A stretch of 10,975 bases of DNA, taken from assembly GCA_023414975.1 (NCBI GenBank), contig JAEZMI010000220.1, positions 1 through 10,975 on the forward strand, given 5' to 3'. Of the stretch, positions 6,207-10,975 are shown one piece after another. The notes below the pieces were generated by a model. The model made no database searches. It worked only from the letters and a program-made list of their open reading frames with translations, and had not been told where the DNA came from. Each line of letters starts with the position of its first letter. Positions within the stretch are counted from its first letter, which is position 1. Source of the DNA: Pseudomonadota bacterium (GTDB taxonomy: Bacteria; Pseudomonadota; Alphaproteobacteria; Rhizobiales; Xanthobacteraceae). Made by a program: the position numbers and the translations under genes.

Positions 6207-6234
6207 ACCGGCGCCGCAAGGCGCCGGTTTTTTT
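6207..6234 (+). terminator. intrinsic terminator of the DUF892 gene
   Basis: A perfect 9-bp stem, ACCGGCGCC (6207-6215) with GGCGCCGGT (6220-6228), closed by a GCAA tetraloop (GNRA type) and followed by seven T (6228-6234). Its T-tract runs into the stop codon (6233-6235) of the convergent cytochrome gene. On the minus strand the stem lacks a following T-tract, so ending the oxidase operon here is less certain. Confidence 0.92.
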
Positions 6235-7324
6235 AGCGGCGCGCGCCCGCATAGGCCTGCGCCACCGCCGCGATATCCTCGTCCTCCAGCCGCTCGGCGA
6301 TCGTGCGCATGATGGCGCCATAGGAGGTGCCCCCGCGCGTGCCGGCCTTGAAGGCGCGGAGCTGGTCCGCCAGATAGGTCGCGTCCTGCCCGCCAAGGCG
6401 CGGATAGGCCGGGTTGCGGCGGGCGGCGGCGCCGTGGCAGCTCTGGCAGGCCGGCACGTCCGCCTGCGGCAGGCCCTCCCGCGCGATCCGCGCCCCACGG
6501 CTCTCCCCCGCCGGCGCCGCCTCGGAAAGGCCGGGGAGCCCGGCATAATGGCGGGCCACCCGGGCGAGCGCGGTCTCGTCCAGCCCGTCGACGGCGAATT
6601 CCATATAGGCGCTGTGGCGTGCCCCGGTGGCAAAGGCGCGCAGGCTCTGCATCAGATAAGGCTCGCTCTGCCCGGCCAGCACCGGGAAGGCGCCCGGCAT
6701 CGAACCTTCCGCTCGTGAGCCGCCCTCCGTGCCATGGCAGCGGGCGCATCCCTGAAGCACGGGGTCGTCCGGCACGGGGGGCCCGAAGGCCATGGCGCGA
6801 TACTCGGCCGCGCTCATCTTCGGCAAGGCCCGCACGAAGGCGACCATCGCCCACACCTCGTCCTGCCGCCCCCGCGCGATCCAGGCCGGCATCCCCGTAT
6901 ATTTGATGCCGTGGCGGATGATGCGGGAGAGTTCCCGCGGGCTCCACTTCTCCGCCGAGCCATCGAGCGCGGGCGGGCGCGGCGTCATGTTGGCGGGCAG
7001 GATCGGCCAGTTTCGCGCCGGCGAGCCGTGGCAGAAGGCGCAGGCGGTCTCGAAATGCCCGGCGGCGCGGCGCACGCGCGCGGGGTCGTCGAGATCGGCC
7101 GGCGGCGCCTCTTCCAGCAGCGCATAGGTGCGCGTGTAATTGCCCATCGCCCAGTGCAGCGCCCAGTTGGTGATCCGCCAATGCCCGCTGCTGGCACCGA
7201 TATTGATGAGGCCCGACCAGGCCAGCAGCAGGCCGGCCACGGCAAGCCCCGCCAGCGCGAGGAGAAGGCGGCGCCAGCTGAGTGCCGGAAGCCAGTTGAG
7301 CGAACGCCGGTCGGGTCGCCTCAT
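6233..7324 (-). CDS. membrane-anchored triheme cytochrome c
   Basis: A 363-residue protein with an N-terminal hydrophobic anchor (about 18-40) and three CXXCH heme sites: CAFCH at 95-99, CARCH at 193-197 and CQSCH at 293-297. Likely distal Met ligands follow each at similar spacing: Met145 (TGMPAW), Met241 (YMEF) and Met339 (AIMRTI). The first part (NIGASSGHWRITNW to GMPAW) is a class I cytochrome domain, and the second and third heme domains resemble the tandem fold of diheme cytochrome c4. It should face the periplasm and feed electrons to the oxidase encoded upstream in the same operon. Its ATG overlaps the ctaG stop (ATGA), and GGGGGAGG lies seven bases upstream. It is the last gene of the operon. 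Confidence 0.93.
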   Translation of the reverse strand: MRRPDRRSLNWLPALSWRRLLLALAGLAVAGLLLAWSGLINIGASSGHWRITNWALHWAMGNYTRTYALLEEAPPADLDDPARVRRAAGHFETACAFCHGSPARNWPILPANMTPRPPALDGSAEKWSPRELSRIIRHGIKYTGMPAWIARGRQDEVWAMVAFVRALPKMSAAEYRAMAFGPPVPDDPVLQGCARCHGTEGGSRAEGSMPGAFPVLAGQSEPYLMQSLRAFATGARHSAYMEFAVDGLDETALARVARHYAGLPGLSEAAPAGESRGARIAREGLPQADVPACQSCHGAAARRNPAYPRLGGQDATYLADQLRAFKAGTRGGTSYGAIMRTIAERLEDEDIAAVAQAYAGARR

Positions 7325-7986
7325 CGCGTGGCCTCCCCCTGTTGGGCGCGGGCCTCGGGTTTGGCGACGGCCTCCGGCTCGGCGAGCAGCACGCGGCCCA
7401 TCAGCACGAGCCCGCCGATCAGATAGGCCGCCCCGCCCACCAGCAGCATGACGATGCCGCCGAGCTGCTGGTCGGCCACCTGCGTGGCGGTGTCGCCCAT
7501 CTGGCCGTGATGGCGGTAGAGCGGGCGCCCGGCGAAGGCGATCAGCGCGCCGAGCAGCGTCATGTGCATGGAGGTGATCAGCAGGCCGAGCGTTCCCGTC
7601 AGCCCCCGGCTGAGTCTGGTGCCGGCGGTGTGGCCGAGGCAGGCGACCCAGACCAGCACGCCGACCAGAAAGAACGAGCCCTGCTCGAACACCAGCATTA
7701 TTGTGCTGCTGCGCGCCGCTCCGTGCAGCACCGGCAGGTGCCAGCCCCAGACGACCACGAATTCCAGCATGGCGGCGATGAGCGGGCCGAACATCAGCGG
7801 ATGGCGCGGGGAGGGGTCGAGCGCCCCGCCGGCGATGCCGAGCGCGATCAGCGGCGCGCAGATGGCGACCACGCCCATATGCATCGTCATATGCGCGGTG
7901 AAGGAGTGCTGGGCCATGGCCGGCAGCGGCCCGCCCCAGATGAGCCCCAGCAGGATCGCGCCGATGATGAGGGCCAGATCGCGCAT
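7321..7986 (-). CDS. ctaG: CtaG-like cytochrome c oxidase assembly protein (Caa3_CtaG family)
   Basis: A 221-residue multi-helix membrane protein of the Caa3_CtaG family, linked to assembly (copper delivery) of caa3-type oxidases. This is a different family from the soluble Cox11-type CtaG. Family marks are the His/Met-rich segment HSFTAHMTMHMG (27-38), WGWHLP (81-86), SMHMTLLGALI and the late PLYRHHG...DQQLGGIVM block. The His and Met residues are plausible copper ligands. The open frame extends up to 8142, but the extra 52 residues are Arg/Pro-rich shadow of the upstream gene. The ATG at 7986 follows directly from that gene's stop (TGATG), and the protein then starts with a typical hydrophobic helix. 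There is no separate Shine-Dalgarno, so translation is probably coupled. Confidence 0.9.
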   Translation of the reverse strand: MRDLALIIGAILLGLIWGGPLPAMAQHSFTAHMTMHMGVVAICAPLIALGIAGGALDPSPRHPLMFGPLIAAMLEFVVVWGWHLPVLHGAARSSTIMLVFEQGSFFLVGVLVWVACLGHTAGTRLSRGLTGTLGLLITSMHMTLLGALIAFAGRPLYRHHGQMGDTATQVADQQLGGIVMLLVGGAAYLIGGLVLMGRVLLAEPEAVAKPEARAQQGEATR

Positions 7987-8357
7987 CAGCGGCAATCCGT
8001 GATGAAGAGGACCGGCAGGGCGACGAACAGCACGGCGACGGCGCTGAGCGCGCTTACCAGAAGCGTCGAGAGGCCGAGGAAGTGCTGGCGGTCCTCGTCG
8101 GTCGCCTGATCGTGCGGGGGCATGTCGGAGCCGAAGCCCCAATGGCGCACGGCCTGCCAGCCCGACAGCAGAATGGCGCCGAGCGCCGACAGAGTGGCGA
8201 GGCCCACCGCGATCTGCACCCCATCGAGGTCGGTCTGCGGGTCGCGCGCGCAGGCGATGGCGGCGGCGACATAGCTGAAGGTGAAATGCCCGGCCCAGAC
8301 GGCGGGCGGCAGGATCAGCGTCCAGAGATTGGCCGTGTCGCGTCGCCAGATTCGCAT
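7986..8357 (-). CDS. small three-helix membrane protein of the oxidase operon
   Basis: A 123-residue protein with three predicted helices (about 11-33, 48-68, 92-118) and a short polar loop (DMPPHDQATDEDRQ) between the second and third. The first helix has WAGHFTFSYVAAAIACA, which resembles small uncharacterised membrane proteins found next to ctaG in other oxidase clusters, but I have no family name. It could be an accessory subunit, perhaps replacing a small subunit IV, or an assembly factor. Minus-strand AGGGAGGGG sits just upstream of the ATG and includes the last base of the preceding TAG stop. It ends in TGATG with ctaG. Function is inferred from the operon only. Confidence 0.85.
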   Translation of the reverse strand: MRIWRRDTANLWTLILPPAVWAGHFTFSYVAAAIACARDPQTDLDGVQIAVGLATLSALGAILLSGWQAVRHWGFGSDMPPHDQATDEDRQHFLGLSTLLVSALSAVAVLFVALPVLFITDCR

Positions 8358-8367
8358 CGCCCCCTCC

Positions 8368-10893
8368 CTAATTCGCCGCCAGCGGGAACAGGGCGATCAC
8401 CGCCCCGGTCACGAGGGCGGTCAGGGCGGCGAAATGCCAGTAGAGCACGACGTTCAGCAGGTCGATGTCGTGCTGCCGGGTCAGCTTGCCGGAGAAGCTG
8501 CCGGCGAGGCAGTAGCCCTGCATGAGCACGCCGACGAGGTTGTGCAGCGCCGCCCAGATCACCAGCACCCAGACGATGGCGTCATAGACGTGCCGGGTCG
8601 GCTCCAGCGCCGTCACCCAGGGGCCGGCGAGCAGGCCCGCCCCGCCCGCCAGCGCCGCCAGCGCCGCGAGCGCGAGAAGGGCGCGCAGCAGCCCCGCCCG
8701 GCCCGCGCGGTTCGCCCGCCGCGCCGCCAGCATCAGCCCCCAGGCGAGAAGGCTCGCGCCGACGCCGAGCGCGGGAAACAGCAGCCCCGGCCCGTTGGCG
8801 TGCGCGGGCGGGAACACGTCGTGAATGGTCCAGTAGTAGAAATAGCCGAAGATCAGGCTGATGAAGGCGGTGCCGTCGCCGACCATGGTGATGAACATGG
8901 CCCACCAGCCAACCGACGGCGCGCCGGAGGCATAGAGCTTCAGCTCCCGCCCCATGCCGGCATCCTTGGCCGGCTTTTCCGGGATCATCGCCGTGCCCGT
9001 CCAGAGCCAAACCATGATGGCCGCGATGCCGCCGAGGCCCGAGACGAGCGCGGCGATCCACCAGTGGAAAGTGGCGAAGATGAAGCTGCCGCCGATCAGG
9101 AAGGCCGCGATCATCGGCTTGAAGCTGTCGCCGGGAATGCGCAGCACCTGCAAGGGCTCGGCGTCGAGCACGTCCGTCACCAGCGTCTCGCGCCGGCCCT
9201 CCGTCGCGTCGGGCAGGAAGAAGCGGCCCTCGTCGATGTCGCGAACGAGGTGTTCCTGCTGCCAGAGCGGGTAGCGGCTGGTGATGACGGGCACGGAGCG
9301 GATGCCCCAGGGCTCGCTGGGGTCGCCCGCCACCCATTCCAGCGTGCCCGCCTTCCAGGGGTTGCGCGGCGCCTTCGGCTTGCCGGGCCGGAGCACGTCG
9401 ACCACCAGCACGACGACGCCCGCCGCCATGGTGAAGGCGCCGATGGTCGAGACCATGCTCAGCCAGTCCCAGCCCAGCCCTTCGGGGTAGGTGGCGACGC
9501 GCCGGGGCATGCCGCGCAGCCCGGTGAAGTGCATGGGCAGGAAGGCGATGTTGAAGCCGGCGAACATCAGCCAGAACGACCAGCGCCCCAGCCGCTCGGA
9601 GAGCATCCGTCCGGTGATGAAGGGGAAGAAGTAATAGACCCCCGCGATCAGCGGAAAGAACATGCCCCCGATCAGCGTGTAGTGCAGGTGCGCGACGATG
9701 AAGTAGCTGTCATGCGCCTGCCAGTCGAACGGCGCGAGCGCCACCATCACGCCGGTCAGCCCGCCGAAGACGAAGATGGCGAGCGCGCCGGTGGCGAACA
9801 GCATGGGGATGGAGAAGATCACCCGTCCCGCCAGCAGCGTGGCCGCGAAGACGAAGATCTGCACGCCGGTTGGAATGGCGATGGCTTCCGAGGCGGCGGA
9901 GAAGAAGCCCTGCGACACGGCCGGCAGGCCGATCGTGTACATATGGTGCGCCCACAGCCCGAAGCTGAGGAAGCCCGTGCCCACCGCCGCCAGCACGATC
10001 CAGCCATAGCCGAGGATCGGCCGCTGCGCGAAGGTCGGCACGATCATCGCCAGCAGCGCGATGGAGGGCAGGAAGATGATGTACACCTCGGGGTGGCCGA
10101 AGATCCAGAACAGGTGCTGCCACAGCACCGGGTCGCCGCCGCGCGCCGCGTCGAAGAACGGCCAGTCCAGCAGGCGTTCGGCCTCGAACAGGATGTCGCC
10201 GGCGATGAGCGGGGGAAAGGCGAAAAGGATCATTCCGCCCACGATCAGCACATACCAGCAATAGAGCGGCATCAGGTTGATGCGCATGCCCGGCGGGCGG
10301 CACTTAAGCACGCCGACGATCAGCTCCACCGCCGCGGCGATGGAGGCGATCTCGATGAAGGAGAGGCCGAGCAGCCAGATGTCGGCGCCGATGCCGCTCT
10401 GCCTGGTGTCGGTGGTGAGCGGCGGGTACATGAACCAGCCGCCGTCGGGCGCGGCGTCGAAGAAGATCGAGAAGGCGACGAAGCAGCCGCCGATCAGAAA
10501 GCACCAGAAGCCGAAGGCGGAGAGGCGGGGAAAGGGCAGGTCGCGCGCCGCGAGCATCTGGGGCAGGACGAGGATCGCCACCGCCTCGAAGATCGGGACG
10601 GCGAACAGGAACATCATCATCGTGCCGTGCAGCGTGAAAAGCTGGTTGTAGGTGCCCGCCGAGACCAGATCATTGCCGGGCACGGCGAGCTGCGCGCGCA
10701 TGATCAGCGCCAGCACCCCGGCGAACAGGAAGAAGAAGAACGAGGCGCCGGTGTACCAGAGGCCGATCACCTGGTTGTTGACGTTGGAGGGGTAGCGCCA
10801 GCCGCGCGAGAAGGCCCACACCTGCCGCAGGCGCCGCTCCTGCGCGTCCCGCAGATCCTCGCTGTCCCGCCGCTCGCCGGGATCCGTGCTCAT
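8368..10893 (-). CDS. coxAC: cytochrome c oxidase fused subunit I+III
   Basis: An 841-residue fusion. Residues about 25-505 are heme-copper oxidase subunit I. Residues about 590-841 carry extra helices and a subunit III domain (from GWWAMFITM at 662). Seen against Paracoccus numbering: heme a ligands His89 and His404, heme a3 ligand His402, CuB ligands His267, His316 and His317, cross-link Tyr271, and Glu269 in GHPEVY. The enzyme would reduce O2 to water at the cytoplasmic membrane using cytochrome c. D-channel Asp118 is kept, but its asparagines are replaced (Ile107, Ser125), and the K-channel Lys is Gln345 with Ala282 for the upper Ser. The subunit III domain has Asp673 where aa3 enzymes usually have a conserved Glu. 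The start overlaps the upstream stop (ATGA), with GGGAG six bases before it. Confidence 0.95.
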   Translation of the reverse strand: MSTDPGERRDSEDLRDAQERRLRQVWAFSRGWRYPSNVNNQVIGLWYTGASFFFFLFAGVLALIMRAQLAVPGNDLVSAGTYNQLFTLHGTMMMFLFAVPIFEAVAILVLPQMLAARDLPFPRLSAFGFWCFLIGGCFVAFSIFFDAAPDGGWFMYPPLTTDTRQSGIGADIWLLGLSFIEIASIAAAVELIVGVLKCRPPGMRINLMPLYCWYVLIVGGMILFAFPPLIAGDILFEAERLLDWPFFDAARGGDPVLWQHLFWIFGHPEVYIIFLPSIALLAMIVPTFAQRPILGYGWIVLAAVGTGFLSFGLWAHHMYTIGLPAVSQGFFSAASEAIAIPTGVQIFVFAATLLAGRVIFSIPMLFATGALAIFVFGGLTGVMVALAPFDWQAHDSYFIVAHLHYTLIGGMFFPLIAGVYYFFPFITGRMLSERLGRWSFWLMFAGFNIAFLPMHFTGLRGMPRRVATYPEGLGWDWLSMVSTIGAFTMAAGVVVLVVDVLRPGKPKAPRNPWKAGTLEWVAGDPSEPWGIRSVPVITSRYPLWQQEHLVRDIDEGRFFLPDATEGRRETLVTDVLDAEPLQVLRIPGDSFKPMIAAFLIGGSFIFATFHWWIAALVSGLGGIAAIMVWLWTGTAMIPEKPAKDAGMGRELKLYASGAPSVGWWAMFITMVGDGTAFISLIFGYFYYWTIHDVFPPAHANGPGLLFPALGVGASLLAWGLMLAARRANRAGRAGLLRALLALAALAALAGGAGLLAGPWVTALEPTRHVYDAIVWVLVIWAALHNLVGVLMQGYCLAGSFSGKLTRQHDIDLLNVVLYWHFAALTALVTGAVIALFPLAAN

Positions 10894-10975
10894 TTCAGGC
10901 TCCCGAGATAGGCGGTGATGGCGGCAAGCTCCTCCGGCGGCAGCGCGCGGTAGGACGGCATCCGCGCCCCCGGCT
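10890..10975 (-). CDS. c-type cytochrome domain, probably end of oxidase subunit II (partial)
   Basis: Only the last 27 codons and the stop are in the window. They read PGARMPSYRALPPEELAAIT and end YLGSLK. RMPSY followed by a helix that starts PPEEL is the usual end of a class I cytochrome c domain, with Met as heme ligand. Directly upstream of subunit I, the likeliest gene is a caa3-type subunit II with a fused cytochrome c domain; a free cytochrome c is the alternative. Its TGA overlaps the start of the I+III gene by four bases (ATGA), so they are co-transcribed and probably coupled. Confidence 0.8.
   Translation of the reverse strand, partial: PGARMPSYRALPPEELAAITAYLGSLK

Noticed and set aside
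7987..8142. N-terminal extension of ctaG to the upstream ATG
   Set aside because: The extra 52 residues are Arg/Pro-rich shadow of the overlapping 123-residue gene. The coupled ATG at 7986 gives a normal first helix.
8281..10911. 876-codon plus-strand open frame opposite the oxidase genes
   Set aside because: It is antisense to the clear subunit I+III gene and full of His, Arg, Glu and Gln runs with no recognisable fold. It is a GC-driven shadow frame.

Overview
The window reads as chromosomal DNA of a high-GC alphaproteobacterium. The G/C-rich third positions, the EcfG-type stress promoter, the Caa3_CtaG/fused coxAC oxidase cluster and the palindromic intergenic repeats all fit Hyphomicrobiales, possibly something Xanthobacteraceae-like. 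The family placement is inference, because no rRNA or other marker gene is present.

Region 1 (1-682): the 3' end of a plus-strand XRE/ScfR-type regulator, then a gene-free stretch of about 370 bases filled with palindromic repeat elements.

Region 2 (683-5587): an amine-use module. A minus-strand operon encodes an APC-family permease, a 64-residue one-helix membrane protein whose GTG start overlaps the permease stop, and a 667-residue copper/topaquinone amine oxidase with no signal peptide. A divergent AraC-family regulator lies across an intergenic region that carries a well-matched inverted repeat, the best operator candidate. The simplest model is that the permease imports an amine, the cytoplasmic oxidase converts it to aldehyde, ammonia and hydrogen peroxide, and the AraC protein responds to the substrate. 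The last codons of the AraC gene lie inside a 13-bp tandem repeat.

Region 3 (5588-6234): a single stress gene encoding a DUF892/YciE-YciF ferritin-like protein. A textbook GGAAC-N16-CGTT EcfG promoter precedes it and a perfect intrinsic terminator follows it.

Region 4 (6233-10975): a tightly packed minus-strand terminal-oxidase operon. In transcription order it holds a c-type cytochrome domain (partial, probably the end of subunit II), a fused cytochrome c oxidase subunit I+III, a 123-residue three-helix membrane protein, a CtaG-like assembly factor and a membrane-anchored triheme cytochrome c. Three of the four junctions overlap by 1-4 bases. Subunit I keeps all metal ligands and the His-Tyr pair, but it lacks the canonical K-channel lysine and two D-channel asparagines.

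No CRISPR array, transposase, tRNA or rRNA was seen. The most interesting points are the predicted stress promoter, the divergent inverted repeat, the Cys/His-containing small membrane protein between permease and copper oxidase, and the altered proton-channel residues in the oxidase.
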